Source: Alisma plantago-aquatica (lineage: Eukaryota > Streptophyta > Magnoliopsida > Alismatales > Alismataceae). From it: a stretch of DNA of 64,000 nt. Location: assembly GCA_963693085.1 (NCBI GenBank), contig OY856412.1:1128946744-1129010743 (forward strand). The letters run 5' to 3'. The notes beneath the pieces were generated by a model. That model was not told the DNA's origin. It searched no databases and worked only from the letters and a program-made list of their open reading frames with translations. Position 1 is the first letter of the stretch, and the number at the start of each line of letters is the position of its first letter. A program made the position numbers and the translations under genes. Positions 49,578-61,925 of the stretch are shown in pieces.

Positions 49578-50657
49578 ACAAGCAGAGTGCGAGTGTACTT
49601 GTAGGAGATGGAGATGAGGGTCGATCAGGTTGACTAGATCCCATCCTAATCAGATCGCTAGCAAGACCCACCCTTCCTAGCTCAATAAGGAGTGCCTTGG
49701 ACACACTGTTGCCTTAGGACTAAGATCCAATGACCAGAGAATTTTATGAAAAGAGTAAATATCTCAATCAATGTATGAATCTTAGATATACAATTACAGA
49801 TAGATCCCTTGTCCTATAAATCCCCCAAAAATACCTACTGACTCAGAAAAATGTGTACTTTACTATGAAACCACTAGATCAGAGATTTGAGGCCTTATTG
49901 CTAATGGGTTTTTATCTACACGATAATACTCCTTTTAGGGTTCATTACATGAAATAAATATTAAACTATTTGATAATAATTCTTAGAAAATCCTTGTAGA
50001 ACCCTAATGACGATTGAACCCATTTTTTAACTATGATCTGGGTGTTATTGATCTATATTAGGCCTTTTCTCATTAATTCCTAAATCAGATGTTTTAACAC
50101 CAAATTAATTCTAGAAACAAATATCATAAAATTATGAAAATCGAATAAGACCTAATTCGTGACATACAATATAAAAATACCAAAAACACATTTACTCACA
50201 GTTGAACCTAGGTTTGGCCTAAACCCTAATTATGGACCTAAAAATGCTAAGAATAATGATGATCATATATTAATGATGCTCAATTATATTTAATCAGGTC
50301 ATGTACAAAGTTTAGATGATCATGGATGTATAATGAATCTCTAAACTCTGGTATGTCGATATAATTATATGACTAGTTTTCTACATGGAATATGTATGAA
50401 TACTTGCTTGTACTATGCATAGATTTCTTGGATGTATGTATATTGTTGTACACTTCTACCTTGAAAACTAAGAACATTAAAGAAAGAAAAATGAAATGTA
50501 GTTACTGATGGTGTCATTAATCTCCCTATGAGAGAAGAAAAGTATTAATGTTGACTAGCACCTCCCTAATGGTACATGGCATATGGGGATATCCCTAATG
50601 GTACAAGGTACATTGGTAATGGGCCCAATAATATATATGATGTTGTGCTAAGTCCAC
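49578..50657. other. Unclassified spacer between two gypsy elements
   Basis: About 1.1 kb of AT-rich sequence without coding potential. Its first ~120 bp are GC-balanced, like the sequence before 38935, as expected if the 38,936 element split a single older sequence. Confidence 0.5.
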
Positions 50658-51264
50658 TGTGAAGTCCCCAGATTTTCTAAAACTTAATCTGATGTGTGAC
50701 ATCCAAATTGAAACTCTCACCTCAGTGAGCATCTCAATTTAAACACCACACACTAGGCTAAGAAGAAGAAAATCAGAGGAAGTCAAAAGGAAACAATAGT
50801 AGAACATACACATGAACAATAAACAAACCACACAATATATGTTAACCATTCAACATATAATTACAACATGAATTGTTACAACATTTGATATTACATATTA
50901 AACAACAAACTTCCACATATACATGTACTACCACTAAACTACAGGATCTTAAGACAGTAGGTCCACCTGTACATCAGCTCGCCACACAACTCTCTACCAT
51001 CATGCTCTTCAAGATCATATGTCCACAACCTAAACAAAAGATTACATGTGGTACACGTCAGCACAATATTCAAGAATATTGTATTGAGTACGCCTACGTG
51101 TCTTTTATATACCTCTCATCATATCATGGTAATAAGATAAAACTATTACTTGGTAGCATTAAACAAATACAAGAAAAAGTGTATACTTACACAAAGATAT
51201 TTATTAACAAAAGAGAACACATGTTTTAGCATGACTTTCCATTATATGTAAAGTTGATCAACCA

Positions 51265-51420
51265 CATGCACTATTCTTCCAAAGCGATTTTGTGCTCACA
51301 TGTACTATTCTGCCAAAGAGATTTAGTACTTTCATACATGCACTATTCTGCCAAAGAGATTTAGTGAGATTTAGTACTTTCATCAATGCACTATTCTACC
51401 AAAGAGATTTAGTGCTATCA
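51265..51420. repeat. Minisatellite in left LTR (4 units)
   Basis: Units of roughly 35-50 bp contain CACTATTCTGCCAAAGAG and ATTTAGTACTTTCAT; four are present. The right LTR has five (62533-62706). Confidence 0.85.
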
Positions 51421-52128
51421 TATAATGGATCAGATATTTTATGTTTCATGTGTTCATAGCCATAAATATAGAAAACCAAGCAACAAATCATACAAGAACA
51501 GTCATTTCATCTAAAATCATATGCCAAGTATTTTACTACACATATAACACAAGCATATTGTATAATAAGCCAAGTAAGAGTAATGGCGTACCTTCCAAAG
51601 AGATATCCTAATCACATATATCCATGTCATTTAGTATCTTTGTTAAACCTGATCAAGGCAAGATTACATATTATCATCAGGTTCTCATCATCATTAACCC
51701 TAGTTATATCCATTTTAGGGTTTACCTTATCTCTTTAGTATATTTCCATTAGGATATGTACTTTATTACTTGTCTTATCATCTTGTTGTTATGTTCTTGA
51801 TTTGGAAATTAGCTTACTGATCTCATATTCTAGATTAGGATACATAATCTGAATATCAGGTTATGTATCATTCTTTATACACATTAAACCTAGGTTACAT
51901 GTATTATACAAAATAGGGTTTCATCCCATGTATTAAGGGTCATTTTCATGTAATATGAATTCTATGCATGTAATTGATATCTGAGTTACATCTTAACTTC
52001 AGATTACTGATATGAACTTACTCTGTAAATTTCACTATTTATTGAGTATGTATGTATTTATTACATTTTATTTAGGGTTATTAGCCTTAATTAGCCATAT
52101 TAATCAAATTACATGATTTCATTCATTA

Positions 52129-52136
52129 ACATGACC
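52129..52136. repeat. Target duplication ACATGACC of the poly(A) retroposon
   Basis: ACATGACC here and ACATGGCC at 57068-57075 flank the insertion. The uninterrupted right LTR has one related site (ACATGATC near 63417). Confidence 0.7.
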
Positions 52137-52338
52137 TAAATAGCCCTAATTAAGCTTTGACCCGGCGGCCGTCGCTGGGGGTAGGGAGTTTCCTTGGCGC
52201 TTTCCTCCCCCTGGCCCTCCAACGTCCACAGTAGTGTCCCTGTGAGGGGTGGTGTGAATACTTGTGGAAGAGACGCAGGTTATCTAGATCGTTGGGGGTT
52301 CTCCTCAATGGTTTTGGAAGGGATTCACGGAGTGTCGC

Positions 52339-55300
52339 TGTTACGACCCCATCTGAGCTTAATTGGTAAACTAGGGTTTACCTGGATGATTACATATTTA
52401 ATTGGATTGATCAGTGCTTAAATCTAATTAATGATGATATCTCAATTATAATATGTTAAACCTAATGAGAACCCCAAGCATGCTATCTCTTTGTGTAATT
52501 AGGGTTTGAGATATATAATCTCTAGTCGGTTGAATTAGGGTTTTCAACAAATAAGCTCATTTGGGAAGGAATGATAGAGTTAGGCATAGAAAAATAGAAA
52601 TGGTAGTTGGATGCTTGGGTAGCACGGCCATGGTGGGTAGCACGGTCGTGCTAGGTCATTGGTAGCACGGGCATGCAAGGCCACACGGTCGTTTTGAAAG
52701 AATTGAACTATTAACCAACTTTTATACTCAAATCTGCTGAAAACAATGCACCACGGCCGTGGTAGGTAGCACGGCCGTCCTGGGTCCATCTTGCACGGCC
52801 GTGGCAGCTAGCACGGCCGTTCTGAGGCATTTTTGCTTCAAATGACATTTTTGCAGATTTCTGGATAGCAGTGCACTGTTCTATTTTTAATTATTTATTG
52901 GTAACTACAAATGATCTCAAATTTTAACTGAAGCTTTATAGATCAATTATAAACAACGTGCTAAATTCCCATAATTTGTGGAGAAGGTTTGATCTCTTAA
53001 ATAAACGAATTACAGTAACTTTTGTATAACTGAATATTCAGCCAATATAATAAAAGTTGAGTGTAGGGTCAATATGCAATTGACCCAAGCAGCTCAATTG
53101 CTCTATATGTTCGAACACACACACTAGCAGCTCTCATAATTCGCAATTCATTCCAGAGAAAGGAGCTCCTAGAGAGAGAGGGAGAGTTAGGGTTTGAGAG
53201 GAGAAAGTGGTGGAATTGCTGAATTAGGGTTTTGCGGTCCGAGGAATGGTGAAATCAAGTAAGTTTAGCTTCTTTGTATAGCCTTTCATGGTGAATCTTC
53301 TCTCACATGTCAAGATTCCGTCCCTCCCCTGATTTGATCCGAAATGGTATCAAAATTTCCCCTTTTCTCACTCTTTCTTCATAATCCCTCATTTTCAAGG
53401 TTTCCGAGTTGAATGGAAGAAGAATTGGGAGATTTGCTAGGGATTTGATATGAGTTCGAGATTCCCTGAGTTGAGCTGCAGTTTTGAGGTGTTTCCACAC
53501 CTTAGGGTGAGTGGGTTCTTCCTTTAAACAGTATAATGCACGAAATTTGATTATAGCATCCAAATCCCTAAATGCTTAGTATGTGATTCTAAACCCTGAC
53601 ATGTCCGTATGATTTAAGTTGTTGCAATTTGATATGATATGGATTCCTTCTCTGTTTGAATGACTCATTGATGGTAGATTCACATCAGAAACGTATACAA
53701 CACATCCTAGAAAGAATGCTTTTTTCAGATTTATACCATATGATGTAATTAGGGTTTAACCTAATTGAGATATCTCTAGAGTTTCAACCTTATTGAAAAG
53801 GACTAGTAAACTTATAAGTGGTTAGGATGTACCTCATGGATTACCTTATTTGAACTTTATCCTTGGTGCATGATTTCTCAGTGAATAGCATGGAAACCTA
53901 AATTTAGTTCAATTTCCATGGTTTCATACATATATCGATTGTATATGATTTGTTGAAAACAATCTTTATTTAGTGAATGCTTATATCCTATGAAATCCTT
54001 ATGAGAGCCATGTAATAAGTGAATGAGGTAAATGAAAAGGTGAATGAGGAGAATGAAACCCTAAGAGTAGGGTGTTGGCATGTGATGAATGAATAAGGCA
54101 AATGAAACCCTAAGGATAGGGTGTTCAATGAATCATGTTATGGTGACATGAAAGATCTCGATATGAGATGTGGTGATACTTAACTGTTGAATTGTATGTT
54201 TCTAGTGCATTTAACTTTATATGCTTGTTATCTCTCAGTTGATATCTACATACTGCAGGGCTTCTTATATTTCAATACATATCTCGTAAATTGCAGGTGA
54301 TGAGATATGACATGCCCTAGAAAGGGATGTTACTGAGACATGGTATATGTTGAATACATGAGCTATGATGTTTTATATGATATGATATGGCAGGCCGTGT
54401 GAGCCTTGTGAGAAATGTAAAATGAGTTATGATTTCTGTTTTACATGTATCTATAATATTAATGTTAGACTTAGGTGCCCTGAACACCGTAGAACCCTTT
54501 CGAGAGATCTGCTTCTTAGGGGTGAAACTCGTGTTGTAACATTAACCGTGCGGAGTCATGGTGGCACGAGGACAGAGAGACAGTGTTCAACAATAATCCG
54601 TGCGGAGTCACGGTGGCACTGGAGAAAATAGGGGTTATTGCAACAAGATCCGTGCGGAGTCATGGAGGTAACCCCGTGAGACTCTCCGCCTGTGTGCTCA
54701 GGTTAGAGGAGGAGTCTAGAGCACTCGGAGTAGTGCATTGAGGCTGGAGAGCCTGTGGTCCTGTGGCAGAACAGGGCTGGCGTCAGACTTAGCATTTCCC
54801 GGGTGTGTCGCTAAGTCTTGTACGGTGTGGCCGTAGTGCACTGCGAGTCTCTATGCAGAGTACACTACATAGATCAGGGCATAAGTTAAAATATGATCAT
54901 ATAGGTTCACAGAGTTCCTTATAAATGAAAGAGTTAAGGAAGACTAGAGCATAATCTTCTAGTAGTTATTCTTTGGATGAAATATTTACATTCTTTGTTA
55001 TTTCAATTATATTGTTTTAGAACTACTCAGTGTAGTATTTATTGTTGTTAAATTTCATAACGTTTATTCAAAGTTATATCTGTAATTACATTAGTGCCTT
55101 AGACTGTTTCCTTGAAGTACTCATTCACTGAGCGAGTAGGCTCACCCCTCTACTCAAACATTTTAGGGTTAACCGCGTGGACTTGAAGATGGTCAGAGCA
55201 TCAACGTAGATCTTCTACAAGAGTTAAGTACAAGATTAGTTGAGTCAGTCGGTCCTTGTCAATCTAGGTCCTCAGTAAGAGATAAGAGAGAGAGTTGTAA

Positions 55301-55593
55301 TTATGATGTGTAATATTGTTCCTCTTTGATATGTAGGCTAATTAGCAAGTTTTATGTGCATAAGGTGTGAGAGACATCATGAATGTTTATACATGTACCT
55401 TTACTATTGAAGTCTGATTAGTAAAAGAAATGTTCAGATTCCTTTGTTAAGATGTTATGTGGTTCAATGCGGGGAAACAAGAGTTTTAAATAAAAGAAAA
55501 GAAAAAGTTAAGGGTGTTCTTTGTGTTACATATAAATCCTATCTTATGCCCTAATCTCATGATTTGAGGAAATTGTGAGATCGGGGTGTAACA
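52339..55593 (+). mobile_element. Solo LTR of a gypsy-related element, 3,255 bp
   Basis: It begins TGTTACGACCCC and ends GGGGTGTAACA. Flanks are GTCGC (52334-52338) and GTCAC (55594-55598), a 5 bp duplication with one G/A change. Its 54460-55250 part is related to LTR sequence at about 40940-41760 and 48380-49210, in the same orientation. No interior or second LTR is present, so it arose by LTR-LTR recombination. Confidence 0.88.
52623..52821. repeat. CACGGCCGTG-type palindrome array in the solo LTR
   Basis: About eight copies in 199 bp. Two are exact (in ACCACGGCCGTGGTA and TGCACGGCCGTGGCA); the others differ by one or two changes, such as CACGGCCATG, CACGGTCGTG and CACGGCCGTT. Surrounding AGCACGG and CCACGG contexts match those in CACTA-1 at 4580-4740. 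Confidence 0.85.
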
Positions 55594-57365
55594 GTCACAT
55601 GGAGCAAGGTCAGGGTCTGAGGTTCGCGTTGTCGATTTGGTCGACTTCCAACTTATCCAAGAGAGGCATATGGAAAGAGCATTCCCACCTGGTCTGATGG
55701 TTCTCTCTGATTGCTCCACGTCGCTGTCGAAGAAAGAGGTTCTTTGCCCTTTCTCTCGTGCATTTCCTCCTCACCTCACGAGTGCGACCTGGTCCTACCA
55801 GGTTGATGAAGCCCCTTCGGCATCGACTTAGGCCTTCCTCGGTGGCTACGACGGTGGGTGGGCGACTAGGGCTCACCCCAAGTCGCCTGATAGTCTTCCA
55901 GGTGGCTATGCTCTGGTGGCGGTACTCACCTCTGGGTATCTCGACCTCGGATCTGTGGCTGTGACAGACCCTTTCCCAGGCTCAGATCTGTGACCTGTTC
56001 CAGGTCCTAGACTGGGTGGTCGGTCAGCTGCTCCCGGGCGATGGCACACTCTCTCCACCGACGTTCCCTGGCGACTGGTGGCGGCGGGTGGCCTCTGTCG
56101 CTGGGTGGATTGTTCCCTCTTTGTCTGTCTCGGCAATTGGCGGCACACTCCATCCATCCAGTGATGGCAGAGCAACACTGTGGCATGCAATGATGTGCTC
56201 TGTGGCCGCGGTTCTGGTCGCCCCCAAGCTGATCGAGCTTCGTCGCAGCCATGCCTCATGCTCACGGTGGTTCTATGCTAAAGTTGGTCCGGAACACAGT
56301 GTTTGACGAAATGATATATGCATACAGGTGCATCACGAGGGTTGGGATTAAGAGGGGGGTTTCCTCTTCTCTTCTTCTTTGGCCATTTTGCTCTTGCGTG
56401 TAGGAAACACCCTTGGGTGTTTGTGTTTGCTACTGTGTAAACAACGTCTACCGATAGATCAAGGTCTAGTGCTGATGAGCAACTGTGTTGTTTGGGGGTT
56501 GTCAGCTCGAAGGATCTCCCTTATCTTGACATAGTACCACAATTTGTGGATATTTTTATTAGATAGATGGTGCTGTGCTACGTATGAAGGAGTGATTTGG
56601 AGCTAACTTGTCCGTCCAAATCTTCGTTGTTTAAACGCGTTGGTTCTTGCTTCTTTTGCATTTTGTTTCATCTTCATGCTGATCTGTTGCTAGAGGTCCT
56701 TTTATTGGGTTTCACCCATTAAGTTACCTGGAGTTGGGTTGCTGAGAAGGCCAGAAACTTCATGTCTAGGTACAGGTTGGATTGCTAGTATTTGTTCTAT
56801 GTCAAAATACTATTACTCTTTGTGGGTACGCTGAATGTATCTAATAGTGGCTTGTTGTAGTCTTCTTCTGGTTGGTCTGTCTGGATCTAGCTTGTCTATT
56901 TGTTTGGTTTTCTTAGTTTTAGTTTTAACCTAAAATGTTTGTATGTCCCCCTACGTGGGGATTTTGAACTTTATCGAGCTTTTTAACTCTATGTTGATGT
57001 AATGGGGTACTTAGTGCCCAAAGTTTTTGCTATTAATAGTAACACACTTTTTGACCGACAAAAAAAAACATGGCCATATTTGACATCATATGCATTATAA
57101 ACATAATTATGGATTTAATAACATTCTCTCATAATTTTAGGCCATCTTTTGATATTTATAATACATGATAAGAGCATTTCACAACTTACATGATATCACT
57201 AACATTAGTGCATTAAAAGTCTAATATTATGCTTTCAAATTGTTTTACACATTTTTCTGAGAACTTTGATATATTACTTGAATTTTCTGATAAGCATGCT
57301 ATTTACTATGATTTATTGAAGATATGATTATATACAAGATTATTACCTCTTAGGGCCAAGCGCGA

Positions 57366-57911
57366 TTCTCTTGGTTTAGGCTGGGTCCAATCCGGTTTGA
57401 CTGAAATAGGAGTCGTCCTCTGTTCTTTCACGCGATCGAGATGAAGTCCCCAAGTGGAACTCAGGTCATCCGCAACCCAGATGCCACCGCCTGGGAAGTG
57501 TGCGACCGCCACCGTCATGTCCTGGATCAAGGACGAAGGACTCCGCCAGGGTTGCCCCTCTTCAACACTTCCGGATGCGATCAGCCGCCAAGTCGTTCCT
57601 CCCCGACCTCACGTTCTCCATCTCTCGCCTGCTTGAGCCAGCGGTTCTCTTGGTTTAGGCTGGGTCCAATCCGGTTTGACTGAAATAGGAGTCGTCCTCC
57701 GTTCTTTCACGCGATCGAGATGAAGTCCCCAAGTGGAACTCAGGTCATCCGCAACCCAGATGCCACCGCCTGGGAAGTGTGCGACCGCCACCGTCATGTC
57801 CTGGATCAACGAAGAAGGACTCCGCCAGGGTTGCCCCTCTTCAACACTTCCGGATGCGATCAGCCGCCAAGTCGTTCCTCCCCGACCTCACGTTCTCCAT
57901 CTCTCGCCTGA
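57366..57911. repeat. 279 bp tandem duplication in the left LTR
   Basis: The unit starting TTCTCTTGGTTTAGG at 57366 recurs at 57645. The copies are nearly identical through CCATCTCTCGCCTG at 57910. The right LTR (63760 onward) has one unit before the window ends, so the duplication probably arose after insertion. Confidence 0.92.
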
Positions 57912-58748
57912 CGCCGCCCATCTCTCCGACCTGCTGCTCTCGACGCCTGCATGCGTCGCCTCCTGGAAAACGACCACCGCTGTGAGGCTCCAATTCTCGG
58001 CGTGCAAAACGGTCACTGGCTTCTTTGATCGGTGTCAGTTGGAACTAGGACTCGCTGGAGTCCTCTGCGCCCAACCTCTTCCCCTCAACGCGACTAGCTT
58101 CTTCTTCCTCGGCCACCTGACAAGCCTGGCGTGGTTCCCCCTCTCTCTTTCCCCAGATCGCAATGTTGCTGCGGTCTCCTCTGTAGCTTTGAGCTCCATT
58201 CCTCTGTGCCGCCGGTCTCTCTTCTTCTATCTTGGTTTCTATTCTCGTCTACCTTGAAACGCCAGCGTGGGCTTGACCCTCCTACGATCTCTACCTTGTG
58301 ACCAACTCAGGCTGCCGTCACAGCAGGCTCGATGCCGCTTGCTCGCTCTCAACAATAGAGACGAGAGGGAGACCAGGAGCTCGTTCTCCCACCTATGGTC
58401 TATGAAGGTATCAAAGGAGTAACGAAATTTAGCTGATCATGCGTCTGTGGGTTACTGTGGAGAGGTTGTGTGGAATGCTGCTTTGTCCTCCATGTGTGGG
58501 TGACGGAAACACGACATCGTGATTTACCCACAATTCTGACGAGACGAGGTGTAATGGAATTTACCCACAATTAAGGACGTGTTGCTCATCTCTCTCGCGA
58601 GCTAAACTACCACGCTCACGTTCTAGTTGGACTGATATATGTACTGTTAGATCAGGCTATCATAGGGCCAGAATGAGTCCACGTTACTGATCTGTGGCCT
58701 AAAGAGTCCAGAGGTGTGTGTGATACTTCAACTCATCAACTTAGGAGC

Positions 58749-59357
<609 letters not shown>

Positions 59358-59647
59358 TGAAAACCTTTGTCCCGATTGATGATTTCCTCAAACTACACAT
59401 TCTTTCCTAATCTTCAAACCATCATGAATTCTCCTAGCAAGGAGCATCAAAAACTAATGAAGCTTTAACTATAGCCTTTTCACTATTCGATGTGCTTACC
59501 ACTCAATTTTTGGTGTCATTGTGACACTTACTGATTGGTCATTTTATTAATCTAAGATGGTACATAATTATGTATATGTAACTTAAAACATCATTCCAAA
59601 TCAAGTATTCTTTTATCAAAGTACCAGAGAATATCAAAATTTCACAC

Positions 59648-59760
59648 CATCACATCCTACACACCTTAAAAGAAAATTCGTCCTCGAAATTAGGTCAAAA
59701 TCTAGTCCATCACATCATATACATCTTAAAAGAAATATCATCCTCGAAATTGGGCCATGC
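59648..59760 (-). repeat. 60 bp direct duplication spanning the LTR end and purine-tract region
   Basis: CCATCACATC, CTTAAAAGAAA and TCCTCGAAATT appear at 59648-59692 and again 60 bp later at 59708-59752. The minus strand reads as the end-of-pol and purine-tract motif of gypsy elements. Either copy could be the true LTR border (59654 or 59714). Confidence 0.7.
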
Positions 59761-61912
59761 TCACACTCCAAGAAAAAACTAATCATGTCTTCATCCATAT
59801 GTAGGACACCACTCTATGTGCAACATATCCAAAAAACAAAGTCCCATAATCATATCTGAACCACTATTGGGAGGTTTTAAAATATCTAGGGTGAATCACC
59901 CTTCATAAAAGATTGCAACAAAGGTCTAGAAACTCCGGTTATGTCATGACATATCTCATACATTAGGGTTGCATCCATGTCTTCATCCATGCATTAGGGT
60001 TCCCACATCATATTACCATGTTCTAAAGAAGTTAACTAAAGTTAACCCATTATATCAAGGTGTCATCAATATTTATGTTGTGCTAACTGTAAAACTATAT
60101 TTTTCATCTTTATCAAGAACTAATATTAACACTTTATGCAACATGTTTCATTCATATGATCTTATTTCATTTCTCATAATAAATTATAACATTTACTAGT
60201 GATTTCATCACTAGATTCATTAACCATATTATCTCATCATTAATCATGTATATGATTAAGCATCATTACATAGGAACTACTAAACCATCTTTAGGTCTTT
60301 CATCATGTCATGTTTGTATATCACATCTCGAGATTAGATCACATTCTTACATATATTATATATTGGTATGCTAAACAAACTTATATGAGTGTCTTGTTAA
60401 CTATATATCAAAAATTCATCTAGTCCAATTGAAGTTATCCTAACCCTTATCATGAGGGTATTTCCCTACCCAGTCTCTCTGAGCTAACTCAACTTTATGA
60501 TTATCTCATATGCATATACTTTATTTTTCCTCTCTAATTTAGGGTTATTAGGTCTACCTCATTGGCACTAGTGATTAACTTCACAAGATCTAGCCACATA
60601 AGCACAAACCAAAACATGCTATGACATTCTCTTCATAGGTTCTATACCCCTAAAACATGCTTACCAAAAATTCTCTCTCTACACCACTAGATTCCTATGT
60701 GGGGAACCACCAACCAGAGTATGAGACTTCACAAAAACTAACATAGTTTTACCTCCTCTAGGGTCTTGGGATTCTCTCTCTCTCACCCAGATGGTAAGTT
60801 CTCATATTTCTTGATTCACATATGCATATATAACCAACCTCTCTCTGAATCTAGGATTTGGTTCCCTTAAGGACATCTAGGGTTCAATAGGTCTAAAGGA
60901 ATCATGCATAAATTAAGTCAACTCAATCACTCAGGAGTATTCTAGTTTAGGACATATCATATCACATATTTCTCAACATTCTCATATCTTAGATTTTAGG
61001 TTCTCTAACCTTCTCCTAATGGGTCTTACTCTCTATGGAGTTAACCCTAAAATAGGTCCTAACACTAGAGGTTCCCCTTTGTAAAAGAGCTTGAGGCTCA
61101 TGCTGATCCACATCTTATTTGAACTTAACATATCTTATCTCATAAAAGCCTAGTTACTTGCATCATCAAAACTTATCTCAAATCCTCAAAATTGAACTTA
61201 AGTCCTCAAAGACAAACATATATCATCATAGACTATCTTATCTCATCTATATAAGATTTAAATCATATCATCAAAACTTATTTCATCTATACCATCTATC
61301 ATATATTCTAACAAGGCTCTAGACATCTAATCTAGAACTACTCTCTATTCTAGACTGATGTCATTCACTTTCACTTAGGTTGCATGACCACCTCCTACTC
61401 ATACTTGTGTGGGGACACATTTTTGTGATACTTACATATATAATAAAATATGATATAGTTTTTCTCCGATATAACACGTGTCAGATAAAACTATCAAGGT
61501 TCAATCCGATTGGAATCTAAAACCAAATCTAGAGAACAAGTGCCCCACACATAGTAGAGAGTACGATGTCATGAAAACAAGTGAAAAGAGTGAGAACATG
61601 GTGTAGACTAGTGTAGCTACCCTAGATAATGAGCGCCATATGCCTAGGATTTCTCTTCCCTTGATGTACATAATTTCCAAATAGTGCAACATCCCATACC
61701 GCTGCACTAAAAGGAAAGAATGACATCTAAGGACTTGCTATACAACAAGAACTAGTCTAGACCTAATTCTCAAACATCTAGGTGCTAACCTAGAGGCTAG
61801 GTCAGATCTAGTCTCTAAAAGACAATTAATCTAACCCTAAAGATTATTAAGTTCAAGGTTCTTTGGTTTTGAGTTGCATAATGAGCAAATGTCAGGCTTT
61901 GCTATTGTTCAT
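59715..61912 (-). other. Short decayed interior of the minus-strand gypsy element
   Basis: About 2.2 kb without recognisable gag, protease, RT or integrase, and too short for a full gag-pol. It is C/T-rich on the plus strand with many ATCTCAT, CTTAT and AACCCTA-like words. Its style resembles the decayed interior at 15451-19228. Confidence 0.55.
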
Positions 61913-61925
61913 GCTTTGATACACC
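61913..61925 (-). promoter_or_regulatory. Altered Met-tRNA primer binding site
   Basis: The minus strand reads GGTGTATCAAAGC beside the right LTR, close to the TGGTATCAGAGC consensus but with changes. Confidence 0.55.

Larger units (their letters stand above)
52137..57067 (+). mobile_element. Poly(A)-tailed retroposon (LINE-like or non-autonomous), split by a solo LTR
   Basis: Comparison with the right LTR shows an insertion here. It begins AT-rich, becomes GC-rich at about 52160 and ends in an A-run at 57060-57068, flanked by an 8 bp target duplication. Without the solo LTR it is about 1.7 kb. The 3' 700 bp is T-rich untranslated-like sequence. No reverse transcriptase or endonuclease was seen, and the GC-rich frames (for example 56016-56306) have no recognisable product. 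It may be an internally deleted LINE keeping both ends, or a retroposed transcript. Confidence 0.65.

Noticed and set aside
55610..56306. Overlapping GC-rich open frames in the poly(A) retroposon
   Set aside because: Several frames on both strands are open simply because of high GC; none shows LINE ORF1, endonuclease or RT motifs.
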